Source: Parachlorella kessleri (Eukaryota; Chlorophyta; Trebouxiophyceae; Chlorellales; Chlorellaceae). From it: 34,570 nt of DNA. Position numbers and translations under genes: made by a program. This document shows, one piece after another, positions 23,121 through 34,352 of this stretch (positions within the stretch are counted from its first letter, which is position 1; every line of letters starts with the position of its first letter). The notes under the pieces were generated by a model. The model worked only from the letters and a program-made list of their open reading frames with translations. It did no database searches and was not told where the DNA came from. The stretch spans positions 1-34,570 of the forward strand of contig BBXU01002049.1 in the NCBI GenBank assembly GCA_001598975.1. The letters are read 5' to 3'.

Positions 23121-23192
23121 GGGAACTTGGTCTAGTGGTATGATTCTCGCTTAGGGTGCGAGAGGTCGGCGGTTCAATTCCGCCAGTTCCCC
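23121..23192 (+). tRNA. tRNA-Pro (anticodon AGG), second copy
   Basis: The 72 bases are identical to the copy at 15375-15446, with anticodon AGG at 23153-23155. The preceding ATATAGACC and the first bases after the gene (CAAC) are shared. TTTT at about 23197-23200 is the likely Pol III terminator. Confidence 0.97.
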
Positions 23193-23210
23193 AACATTTT
23201 ATCCATCTTT

Positions 23211-23300
23211 TCTGATCTCGCCTTTTGCCTTGTAACAGGTACAGCTGCAGCTTACTCAAGACTGAAGTTCTGATCTCGCCTTTTGCCTTGCAACAGGTAC
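23211..23300 (+). repeat. 32-base direct repeat next to the palindrome cluster
   Basis: TCTGATCTCGCCTTTTGCCT and the following 12 bases occur at 23211-23242 and 23269-23300 with one mismatch. The spacer (AGCTGCAGCTTACTCAAGAC) recurs in near-identical form at about 23972-23991. Confidence 0.8.
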
Positions 23301-23320
23301 CGTCGGAAATATTTGAGGCC

Positions 23321-23500
23321 GAGGGGATCCCCTGGGGGCGCGAGGGGAGGCCGAGGGGAGAGGGCTCCCCAGGGGATCCCCTCGGGAGCCCTCGCAGCTC
23401 CGAGGGGATCCCCTCGGGACTCCCCCGCTCCCCTCGCGAGGGGAGGGGCTCCTCCCCCCGCGAGCCGAGGGGAGGTATACTAAGGGACTCCCCTCGGAGC
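23321..23500. repeat. Cluster of GC-rich palindromes and hairpins
   Basis: Perfect palindromes are AGGGGATCCCCT at 23322-23333 and 23371-23382, CGAGGGGATCCCCTCG at 23401-23416 and CTCCCCTCGCGAGGGGAG at 23428-23445. Two hairpins have 10-base stems: GAGGGCTCCC 23360-23369 with 23384-23393, and CCGAGGGGAG 23465-23474 with 23488-23497. The composition (runs of GAGGGG/CCCCTC) is unlike the flanks. Confidence 0.85.
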
Positions 23501-24172
23501 CAAGTGCACTTGAGGTATTTAAGGTCACAACTAGCTACTAGCTTTTGCTGTTTAGAAGTGTCGAGTTGTGCTACGTCAGGTTGCCAGTACATTGTACTGC
23601 CAGTGCTGTGCTGCTCCTGGACAGGGTGCCACTTGTGGCATGGCATGGGTCAACTTAAAGATAACTTGCCAACCTTCAACTTGACAGTCAAGCTGTCTGT
23701 GTAGCACTGTACTCAGTAGGACTGTACTATATGTTACATTGTGGCACTCGGTGGCCATCACACGGAGAGTCTACACACAAGAGCCTGTCACTGAATGGCT
23801 ACTAGAAGTACTAGCCTCCTAGCTGAGTAGCACCAAGTAGTACCTACTCAGTAGTAAGCCCGTGAATGAAGTACTGTGTGCAGCCAGTTCAGCTACCCTC
23901 CTCGTCATCTTCCCCAGCACTAGGTGGCCGCTGCACTTGAAGGCACAACAACCTAGCACAACCTGTGACAGCTGCAGCTTGCTCAAGACTGAAGCTCTTA
24001 AGGGGCTGGCGTACAAGGTCTAACACATACCACTGACAGCCTTCACAAAAGTTGCAAAATCATTGGAAAGGTATCCATGCAAACATTGCAAGTACCCCCG
24101 CCGGGAATGGTGAGAACAGAGTTTGAAGTGATGAGTTCACCATCAAGGTAATATATCAGCGTACCTTCACAG

Positions 24173-27100
24173 TCATGTTCGGGCAGCGCAGGCCTCATCC
24201 GTGTCACGTATGATAGTCACACTGTCCGCAACCACATCCCATAAGTCCTGGTTGCGGTGCCACTCCCAGGTCGCGTGGGTCGTGTTCTACACATACACAG
24301 GAGCCAGAACAGTCGTTGCTCTAAGGAAACAAAAGAAGAATGGCAAACAAGTCCTGCACAGACAGCACTGCAGGTTTCGCTGCAGTGCATCAGGTGCTAG
24401 CTGGGAGGCGGCGGGGGATAGCCTGCAAAGAACAGCACTGGTGAGACCTGCAGGTTGTGTCGGCTTACCAGGAGAGTCAGAACGCCATGGCCGAAGGACG
24501 CTTCACGATATGCTGACCAGACAGGCTGGGAGGTTGGGCAGAAGAGGCCGTTCTGGAATGTTATAGTTGGCTCCTCTACAGTCGCAGGGAAGGCAGGGCA
24601 GGCAGTCCAGCCAATCAGTAATCGTGCAATCTCAAGCAGGCCACAAGGGGTATGCAGCGAGGTAATGTTACATTCATATTCAGTCACCACAAATGGGTGT
24701 CACCCCTCTCACTGTCGAAGATAACCCTAGTGTTGCCGGGTGGCGGGACAGGCGTACAGGCCCTGCCAGTAACAGAACAGAGATGGTTGATGGTAGTACT
24801 CGACACCGCAGCTTAACGCCCCCATTGGCTCCTCCTCTGCAGGAACGCACCTGTGGGTGTCGGCACAAACCATGTGTAGGGATACAGCGAGGTGTCATTG
24901 CAGTATGCTGGGGGGTCCTCATCAATGAACTGCAATCAGCACACAGGGGACCGCGGTTGCCTCATATAGATGCAAGCTAGGGTCAGCACCAGTATCCCTG
25001 CCAGCCTGCCCGCACCCTTGCCATGGCCATGGAAGTGACCTGCTGTGTTGAGTCTATCTTTGACATTGCCAGCAGCAGGGCACGCTATTAGCCCAGCGCA
25101 CCTTCCTCTCACCGTGTTTGTGAGGCCCTCGTCATTGCCACCATCTCCCACAACAAGGTACATAGGCCCGCATTCGTCCAAGGTATAGTTATACATGGGT
25201 TTGCTGCGCTCGTAACCTGCACGATAAAGCAGGCATGCGCACCAGTGGTCTCTCTCTCCTGGCTGAGGCTACAGCGCTACCCGCTGCCATACACGGTTTG
25301 TCCTTGTTCACCTGTCTCCTTGTCTTGCCAGTCACCATGGCTTAGCCGGTTGTGGAGGCACCCACTCTCAAATGCAACCTCATGCAGCCTTCACTGTTCA
25401 GGCCCAAGCCCAGGCTGCATACCCTTCACTGTCGCGCATACGTCATACCCTCACAAGCCCTGTGGTGCAAGGCCTCCCAGTCAACAAGCAAGCCTGGCCT
25501 TGTTTGGCCTCGCAGCATTGCACCGCTCAGGCCTCCCTCATTGCATATAGCAAATTGGGTAGTGTCAGCGGCGCCTGGGCACTCACTATGGACATGGCCG
25601 GAAATGACAAGGTCCACTTGGTGGGCGTAGAAGATGGGCTCATACAGTTCCCTCATGCACTGCAGGCAGGTGCGCAAGCAAGCGTACAGGCAATGGCACA
25701 CATGAATGTAGCTGGAAGGAGGCAGGTAGGCTGTGGGAATCCTCCAGGGTTTTTATGAGCATGCACTCAGCGTTTGTTACTGCCTGGGCACTGGGAACAG
25801 AGGTTGGCCAGGCAATTCAACCGTGCACTGGGAACAGAGGTTGTCCAGGCAATTCAACCGGCGAGCAGTGCAGCCTGATATGAGGCTGCAGCCTGCAGCA
25901 GCGTGCATGGCTAGGGGGCGGTGAGGCAACACTGATTTGTAGGATTGGTAAGCAGGCAAGGGGAGCGGGGCTCACCTCTGTGCATTTGTACTGAGACACG
26001 TAAGAGGCATAGAACTGTGCATGGAGGTTGATGATCAGCCAGGGCGTGGCTGTGCGGTCGACTGAAGCGATATCCTGTAGGAACCACCTGCGGCAGCAGG
26101 GCCAGCACAGCGTGCATGTGAGACTCAGGCTTTCCTGAGTAGTTCAGCTTCTAACCCTCGACCAACCATGTACGTGTGTAGAAACGCTCCCGTTTGGTCG
26201 TGACAGATGCATGCCCAAGACACCAGTGTATATGCATTTGACAGACAGGATTGAACGAGTCTTGCTGCAAGCAGCCTGGCAGCTGGACACCATGACAAGA
26301 TCTTGTAGAAGGGGATGGCCACTCACTCGTACTGTGCGGTACCCGTCCAGTACGCAATGTGGGCGTTTAGCCAGATTACGTGAGCTCCAGGGATGTCCTG
26401 GGAGTAGTAACCATTCACATCAGTGCCAGGCCCTGCACCATTACGGGGACAAAGCAGCGGTCCACTGGGGCCAGTAACTGCAGAACGACCTCCAAAGCAC
26501 AGCTACCACAGATGTCGGCCGCAGCTAGTAGTTATTGACATGGCAGCTGGAAGCCGAGCACGTTTGGACGCCCACAAGTTGTTGTTGCTGCTACCTTGTA
26601 GCTGCGCCTCAGCGGCACCCAGGGGCTATATGCTGGCCTGTGGGGCAACAGGTGCTGATGAAGGCTGCAAACCTAGCCTTAATGATAAATCCTTGTTCTA
26701 TTGATTACAAGATCCGCACCTGGCATGTAATCCTGGGGCTGGGGAGAGAAGACTGCATGGCCAGCGCTTGTGTTGACCACAGAAGGGTTCTGGGGATTTG
26801 GCCAGCGGGCATTGTAGGAGGTAAATGCGCTGCCACCAGTTGCCAGCATTGGTTCGATTTCATGGTTCCCTGCATCAAAGTGGCATGAGGGAGCAGAAGC
26901 GACGGTTACTCTCGGGCTAGGCACCGCTAAGGGACCATGCGATTGTTAAGGACTTGTAGGATTACAGGGTTCTGAAGCTCCCCCTCCACGAAGGGCGATA
27001 CTGGTGAGGCACGCCACCCTTTAAGCGACCACACCATGCAAGATGAACGCCTGCTCAGCAGGCTCCTTGCCTGCAATCGTGTTCCAAGGTACATAAGCAG

Positions 27101-29970
27101 TACTCTGCTGAGCGAGTCGCCCCCAGCTGTCCCAGCGTGGCTGGTAAGTGCTGCAGCAACAAGCCACCCGTCAATTGCAGACCAGGGTACTGGGCAGGTC
27201 GGCAACGAGGCAAGCACTGCATGAGCATGTCTGGCTGCGGTGCTTTACCGCTCAACTTTGCATGCAAGAGGTGCTTTACCGCTCAACTAGGCATGCAAGA
27301 AGGTTGGACATGAATGACCTGCAGGACCGCTGCATTACAACGTAATCGTAATTGCAGATGGGTGGGGCGCTTCAGCACCACTGGAGCCTTACTTGAAGTC
27401 ACCAGGGGAGCCATTGGAATTCTGGGTCCTGCACATGCCAAGCAATGCGTCTATCTTCCACCACTTATGTCAACCAGTCAGCGAAAATCAAAAGCAAAGC
27501 AGCCAGTGTATGCGGGACATCGTCTCTCACTGGGTTGTAGTGTAACTCTCCAGCTGGTGCCTACCCGTTTGTGAAATATGTATCGGCGTAGCTCAAGTCC
27601 CCTGCAACATCAGGAGACTAGGATAAGCATGGCAGGAAAGCCTGTTTCCTGCCTAGTGCTGCTGGAAGTTGGCACCACACCCAGCTACCACATCTCTAAC
27701 CAGCAGCAGCAGCAGTCGCTGCAAGTATTACCTGCTGCTGCCGGGGTGCACCCCACAGCAAACAGCACGGGGCCCTAAGCACCACTGAGCTGTCTGCTGC
27801 CGTCAGCCCAGGCGCTCCAAGCCGGGCGACAATCCAGAATACCTAGGTAAGCATCAACATCAGCGGGAAGCATAGTAGAATCCCGCAAGCACAATGTATC
27901 TTGAGCACCTCCCCCACTCACCAACCAGCCAGACTAGCTGGGGCTCATTAGCCATCAGCTGCTGCAGAGTTTGGTTGCTGTTCTCTGTTTGACCCAGGTC
28001 ACCCATGATGCCTGCACCACATTGAGAGCAGGAAGCACCGGATTTTGCTTGCTGGATAGGATGGCGCGCACTGCTTGCCCAGGTTCTCAGGCGATGCCGG
28101 TACTATGTCCCATAAAGGCAAGGAGGGGTGACCTCCTAGCATGCAAGCTAGCCGGCCAGTGCAAGTTCCAGCGTGGTCTTATCTCATGTGCAGCAAGGGA
28201 GCACACCCTGCAGGGAACTTCCGTGCTGTGCCAGGCGGCACAGCTCTACTGCAGTCTGGTGGAATGGGCTGCTGACACTTTGCAGGTGGTCAGCCACGTT
28301 GAGCGAGCCCTGCCCGTCAGAGGGGCTGTTGGTCCGCAAGAGGGGCGCAGGTGCAGCTGCCCCAAGGGTACATACCAATATCCAACCTACACCCCCCACC
28401 TGGCACCGCCCTCCGTCTGCCATTTTGCACAGTCATGTGTTGGATTGACCCACCGGGCACCGTACAAGTGTCAGGCAGTGTGGCCAGACCTGAGAAATGC
28501 TATTCCATGCGTGCTAACCTTTGCCAGCCAGAGCTGTTGCAGGCTCTCCCCCTGCTACCCATGCTGGCGGTGCCATCTCCTCAAGCTGCGCGCCGCCCAC
28601 TTACCGATGCGGAAAGGGAGGTTCTCCACCGTGGGCAGGGGCGGCACCGTCACACTGAACTCATCGCTCCAGGTCAAGTAGGCTGGGTCGCCTGCACCAG
28701 GGCTGGAAGCTAGTTGGCCATGGTGTGGCAATACCAAAGTGCCCTGCTGCCACACACGATGGAACACATAGACTGCTGCAATCTAGTCCAGCCACATGGG
28801 CTGAAACTGTGAAGCCAGCATGTTCGGCCAGTGTGGCGACACACCATGAGGCTGCACGTCTAAGGCTCAGCCAAAGCCCACAAGTGGAATGCTGTTCGAC
28901 ACACCTTGCAAGGCAACCCGCCTGGCATTGACCTTTATGGTAGGCAGCATCTTGAAACATGTTGCTAAGGCTCACGGCAACCCTGTTGCGCTTGTTCTGC
29001 CTGGTGGGGCCACTGCTGACCCCCACTCACCAACACGGTAAAAGATGGTCTCCCCTGGCTCCAGCCCCGTGACAAGCACATGGTGTATGATGGGCGACGC
29101 GTATGAGAGGGCACCCAGAGTGGCATTCTTGTAGATTTGCAGGTAGGCGGTGCTGTTGACTGTGCCTCCGATAGTCTCATTGTACTGCCCGCTCTCAGGG
29201 CCGTACTCTACCCAGGAGGCTACGGATTTGACAGGGGGCAAGGTTACCTCGGGGCCAACCTGCGCACCTGCACCACAGCAGCAGCGGTATGAGCAATCAG
29301 ACCCCCTGGGAGCCTTCAGCACTAATAGCTCCGGTCTTGCGTGGGTTGTGATTCTGAAATGATTTAGTGCTCCTGCTTTCCAGTGTCCCGCCTCCTGTGG
29401 GCGTGCGGCGTACCAAGTCTCACACTCTGACACACAGGCGTGCATATTCACTACTCTGGCGTGCTCCACACTTCATGCAAGACCTTCCCCAAGGGTTGTG
29501 AGGTGCAACTCCAGTCTCCACGTCAGGCCCATTTTCACTCGAGCCCATGGTTTGCACTCACTTCCTGTCACCCAGCTAAAGAGCAGGGAGCCTGGCGCCC
29601 AGTTTGTGACATGCACCTGCACAGGCGTGACCAGTCAGGCGTCACACCACCTTACTCGGGCGCACTTTCACCATGATGGCTCAGGATTGGCTTGAAGGGT
29701 AGCATAAAACGACTACAGGTGCAGTTCCGGTCAAGTGTTGGTAGCATCACCAAGCACCTGCTGGGGGTCGATCCCCGGGTTCTCTGGCGCCAGGACCCAT
29801 AGGCCAACGTCTGGTATGAGACCCGACGAAGAGTGCGCAGAGTCGGCCTCAGGGAGGCTGTACGGCACAGTCACGGGAGGCTCGTCAGGTGAGATACGGA
29901 CCAGCAGCTGTCGGCCGGCCGCCAGATGACAGAGAGTCAACAGAAGGAACACCTTGCAGCCTGTCCTCAT
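24173..29970 (-). CDS. Purple acid phosphatase, copy B (altered active-site loop)
   Basis: Fifteen minus-strand exons: 29970-29758, 29616-29562, 29267-29031, 28691-28605, 28011-27922, 27601-27565, 27150-27071, 26869-26720, 26432-26327, 26087-25976, 25659-25587, 25216-25113, 24929-24851, 24575-24469 and 24286-24173. They encode 547 residues. All but exons 1 and 13 (one codon shorter each) equal copy A in length. There is a signal peptide (VFLLLTLCHLAAG), an N-terminal domain (VHVTNWAPGSLLFSWVTG), and metal motifs MGDLGQT (Asp202), GDLSYADTY (Asp229, Tyr232), GNHE (Asn268) and GHVHSYER (His411, His413). The loop that reads NIHVPFYHTYLDQYK in copy A is NLHAQFYASYVSQYK here. The ligand His374 stays, but the Pro and the second His are gone. 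An upstream in-frame ATG at 29994 would add eight residues; 29970 aligns best with copy A. Intron 7 has a GC donor. Confidence 0.94.
25788..25861 (+). repeat. Tandem duplication of ~37 bases in an intron of copy B
   Basis: GCACTGGGAACAGAGGTTG and its continuation CCAGGCAATTCAACCG appear twice, at about 25788 and 25825, with very few changes. The pair sits in intron 10 of phosphatase copy B. Confidence 0.85.
27240..27301 (+). repeat. Tandem duplication of 31 bases in an intron of copy B
   Basis: GTGCTTTACCGCTCAACT followed by GCATGCAAGA occurs at 27240-27270 and 27271-27301, in intron 7 of phosphatase copy B (between exons 7 and 8 lies 26870-27070; this pair is between exons 6 and 7). Confidence 0.8.
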
Positions 29971-30953
29971 ATCCCCAGGACTTGACCGGAACATTCATCA
30001 ATGATGAGGGGCACGAGCATCGTACTCTGGAATGGACACCTAACCCTGAGCTCTTATCTAACTGAGTGATGGTAAGCATTAGTAACTCGACGACGCAGTC
30101 GCATTACGAGGCTAGGCAGAGGGGGGGAGGAGTGCCATGTGTCGGGTAGCGCGCTGCCCGTAATATTAGTCACCGACTACCAGGCAAGGCTTGCTTGAAA
30201 CCCTTTGGCTCAAGCAACCCTTGCTAAAACGCTGCCAGTCCGCGACTTTCTGGACACGTGAGATAGTTGGCACTGGCATGAAAACCATCTTGGGTACTCT
30301 TTCTGGGACGCAGTAGGCCAAAGTGGCAGTGCAGGGGCAGACGTGCAGGATGTCAAGGGACGTCACAGACGGAGAAGCCACGCCCTGCTTGTACCTCTGG
30401 AAGTTGCGCCCAAGCACTCAGCACACAGAGCCCACTGGGCGCCTGCTTGCGTGTGTGAACCAGCCAGGTGGCTGAACAGCTGCTGCCCAAGGTTTGCACC
30501 TGAGGTTTGCAAGAAGTGGCGGCTCAACTAATTTCCAAGCTATGGACTTCGGAACCCTCATGCTACGCAGAGTTGCATCCTCAGCTGGGGCCTGGGCCTA
30601 ACAACCAGTGCCTTTTGAACTTACCATGATGGGCCAACCAACTGCTCCCTCCTCTATCCTTGCTTCAGATTCTTGATCACAGACCAAGGCAATGCCAGCA
30701 AAAACTTGAAGCCAGCAAAAGCTTGGAACTGAGGATGGCTGCCAGTGGAGACTCACGGGTGAAGGGAAATGCAGCCCAAGCATCAGAAAGGCCTGCCAAG
30801 CAAAGAGGGCAGAATCTTGCCCATACAACGGCTTGCCTGAAGCACCAGGCCCCTTAATAAGATGTTCAGAGCCCAAGAAAATAAAAAATATCAAATATGT
30901 AGTAGAAGCGAGGATCCCACCAAGCGCAATCACCGACATGTCGGTAGTTAGAC
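29971..30953. promoter_or_regulatory. Region upstream of phosphatase copy B, downstream of copy C
   Basis: About 980 bases between the ATG of copy B and the stop of copy C, which point the same way on the minus strand. It should contain the promoter of B and the 3' end of C. I noticed no TTACA (TGTAA on the minus strand) near the stop of C, and no recognisable gene. Confidence 0.4.
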
Positions 30954-33900
30954 TCATGACTGGGCGGCGCCACAGGCAGCATCCCTGTCACGGATGATGG
31001 TCACACTGTCAGCCACCACATCAGCAGCATCTTGGTTGCGGTGCCACTCCCAGGTTGCGTGGGTGGCGTTCTGCAACCAGGGGTTGACACACACAACATT
31101 GGGGCATAAAGTCATGGGTTGGGCTGCAGCGCTCACAGCATCTGTCATCGTCATTGCCAGGTGCACAGTGGCTTGCGTCAAACCCTACCGTTCTCAGAGG
31201 TCAGCCAACCCCTGGCCAGCAGCTATTGAAAGGACTTTCAACTAGTTATGACCCACACCACTCTGCCACAGCAATCCAAGGGCAGCAAGAGTGCTGCCAG
31301 GCTGAAACACAACTAGTCAATGATTCTTTTTGTCTCTGGGTTGTCAGATGTGCCTATCTCACTAGCAAAGTCAGCATGCCATGGCCAAAAGACGGCTCCC
31401 GGTAGGCAGACCACTCAGGCTGGGAGGTGGGGCAGAACTTGCCGTCCTGAAGGGTTATAGTTGGCGTTTCTGCAAAGTACCAGAGAAGAAGTGTTAGATT
31501 GTCGCCTGTCTCGAGGTCATGCTTATGATGCGACCCACATAGGTGTGCAGGACCGCTTTTGGCCTCATGCATGCGGTACAATGTGCATGCCTACTGGCTA
31601 AGACCTTAGACACCATCTCTCTTCCCTGCAGACGATCTATGGTGCCAGGCAGCAACCCTGCACCAGGACCTTGCTCTTAATACCACTTCAGTAGGGCTGT
31701 ACCTGTGGGTGTCGGCACAAACCACGTGTACTTGAACAGAGATGGTTTGGCGCAGTATGCCGGCTGGGGCTGTGTATCGATGAACTGCGGGGAACATGAG
31801 GGTACCTTTTGGTATCACAGCACAGCCTGGCGGCAAGAGCTGCAGCAGCAGCAGGGCTTCTTACCTGTTTTGGCAAGCTGGGCACCCGCTATACAACAAT
31901 GTCATGCGTGTCTTCCTGAGGACGCGCTTGCGGGCGAACCAAAGAACAGGGGAAGGCAAGGTTTAGAGAGCTGGTGGGGGCTTAGTCTGACTGCAGCTGG
32001 AGGCAAGTTTGCCCACCTTGCTCACAAGGCCCTCAGTATTACCGCCATCTCCAACGATCAGGTGCATGGGTCCACACTCATCCACGGTGTAGTTGTACAT
32101 GGGCTTGGTGCGCTCGTAGGCTGCACATGCACGGTCAGTCCCCATGGGCACATCGCCCAGAACCCAGGCCTTATTGCACTGCAGCCATTGTTGCTCAACC
32201 CGAGCTTCGTGCGCACAGCTGCCTACTTTGCACTGTCACCATCAGAACCAAGCATGTCTTGTCGTTGTTACGGTCCGTGGTAACCTGTCCAGAGCCGCTC
32301 CTTTGCTTATACTCACCATGAACGTGGCCAGAAATGACAAGGTCCACTTGGTGGGCATAGAAGATGGGCTCATACAGCTCCCTCATGAGCTGCATACATA
32401 CAAAGAGCGGGCATCTCAGTGGCGGGGCTTTTGGTGCGCTCCTTGCTGTCCATCGGACAGTGCAGCCAGCCAGCACTGCAGAGCTTCCAGCTGTACCGAC
32501 AGGCAAGCGTGCAGGCCAGTAGGAAAGCTACCTCGTTAATCTTGTACTGGTCTAGGTAAGTGTGGTAGTAGGGCACATGTTGGTTGATAATCAGCCAGGG
32601 CGTGGCCGTGCGGTCCACAGAAGCAATGTCCTGCAGGAACCACCTGCAGCAGCAGGCCCGGTCAAAGGGTGAGGGCAACGCTAGGTGTTGCTCTCCTTTG
32701 GTCTAAGCTGCGGGGCCTCAGCAGACTCTTGGTCACAAGCCACTGGTGATTGAACAAAATGCTCTGCTTCGTTGGTGGCTGACTGGCAAACACAAAACAG
32801 CCCATGCTACAGGAACCTTGCCACGCCCAGCAGGGCATGACTAGGGGTGGCTCACTCGTACTGCGGGCTGCCCTCCCAGTACTGGATATGGGCATTCAGC
32901 CAGATGACGTGGGCACCAGGGATGTCCTGAGAGTAGTAGCCATTAGCATTAGTGTCGAGCCCTGCAGCCAGTCGGGCCTGGGGTGAAGAGCCTTGATGAC
33001 TAATTCTCAAGACGTTCTCGCCAAGCTGCTGCATGTATTGGGCAGATTGTGAATGGCCTTGGCGCACATACAGCACAGGCGAGGTTGACGGCTGTGCGCA
33101 CACCACCACCTACTCTACCAGCACCCAGGGTTAAATGCGTGTACCTGGCATGTAGTCGGGGCTGAGCAGCGCGAAGCCACGCCCTGTGCTGACCACATCG
33201 GTGTCCACTGGACTTGGGAAACGGGCATTGTAGGAGGTGAACACGCTGCCGTTGACAGCCGGCATCGCCTCAATCTCATGATTACCTGCACAGGTACTCA
33301 ACAAGTCAGTCCTGGTGTACTGGCGGCTGCTGCATTGTCTGTCTGGATTGAAGGTTCGCCACGCCACCCTGAAAGCATTGATACTACTGACCGTGTTCTG
33401 CAGTTGCTGGGCAGCATCGGTGCACCCCTGGGTGTGAGCAAGCAATCGCGCGTATGAGGACTGGCTGGTGCATGCTCGGCAAGCCTCATACCAGCGATAC
33501 TGTTCCAAGGTACGTAGGCAGTGCTCTGCTCAGCCAAGCGCCCCCATGTGTCCCACCGTGGCTGGTAGGTGCTACATAGGGTCAGGCAGGCGGGGTCTCA
33601 GATAATAGTGAGCTGCAAAGCCCGGAAAGTGAGCCATCAAGAGGATCTCAAGAACAGTACATTGCTGACCACAGGGGCACTCCCTGCCATGCGCTGATGT
33701 ACGGTTAGCATCATACACCTGACTACGCCCTGCTGGCAGATGCTATCTGGCACACATGCATGTCGCTGCTGTGTGAAGGGAAGAGCACCAGTACTACTCC
33801 CAAAGACTTACTTGTAGTAGCTGGGGTAACCATCCGGGGTGTGGGTCCTGCAGCAATACTAGCACCGGAGCCTTGTCAGTTGGGTCGTCAGTGAGAGCTT

Positions 33901-34352
33901 ACCAGTTTTCTTGGTGCAATCAAGCGCGGAGTCTACAGAAGCCAGTGGCCACTGCAGGCAACAGTCAATCAACATTCTAGTCATAGACTCTGACACAGAC
34001 CCACGCACCCGTTTGTAAGGTACTGATCGGCGTAGCTGAAGTCCCCTGCAGTGCATGGCAATTTCGCAGTGACTTGCCATGAAAGAAAGTGGCTTCTGCT
34101 ATCGCTGTCCTGTCCACTAGCTGTCGACGTCGACAGCATCAGTGATGCAGCCAACAGAGTGTACCTGCCGTTGTTGGGGAGGCTGCCTTTCTCATAACAA
34201 GTGGGAAGAGATTGAAGAGCAGCCTGCCTGCAGGAACCGTCCATGGGCCGCTTGACACTCACCGATCAGCCAGACCAGGTGCGGGTCATTTGCCATGAGG
34301 TGCCGCAGTGTTGAGTTGCTGTGCTCCGTCTGGCCCATGTCAGCAGCAATGC
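30954..34352 (-). CDS. Purple acid phosphatase, copy C, exons 5-15 (5' end outside window)
   Basis: Minus-strand exons: 34352-34263, 34045-34009, 33571-33492, 33285-33145, 32961-32856, 32643-32532, 32389-32317, 32120-32017, 31784-31703, 31469-31363 and 31070-30954, ending at TGA. They match exons 5-15 of copies A and B in order, phase and mostly in length; exon 8 is three codons shorter and exon 15 one codon longer. The metal motifs are complete: AADMGQT, GDFSYADQY, GNHE, NQHVPYYHTY and GHVHAYER. Unlike copy B, the active-site loop is of the copy A type, and all visible donors are GT. Exons 1-4, which would carry the signal peptide and N-terminal domain, are not in the 218 bases left at the window end, so they must lie beyond it if the gene is whole. 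Confidence 0.93.

Larger units (their letters stand above)
23193..24172. other. Region between the second tRNA and phosphatase copy B
   Basis: Apart from the direct repeats and palindromes listed separately, this holds the 3' flank of phosphatase copy B. A TTACA (TGTAA on the minus strand) at 23734-23738, about 435 bases past its stop, is the only candidate poly(A) signal seen. No gene is recognised. Confidence 0.5.

Noticed and set aside
22993..23646. 217-codon minus-strand frame containing GIEPPTSRTLSENHTTRPSS
   Set aside because: That motif is the antisense translation of the tRNA-Pro gene, a known source of false proteins; the rest is translated palindrome repeats.
27971..28681. 236-codon plus-strand frame
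   Set aside because: It runs antisense across exons 4 and 5 of phosphatase copy B, whose reading is supported by two paralogues.
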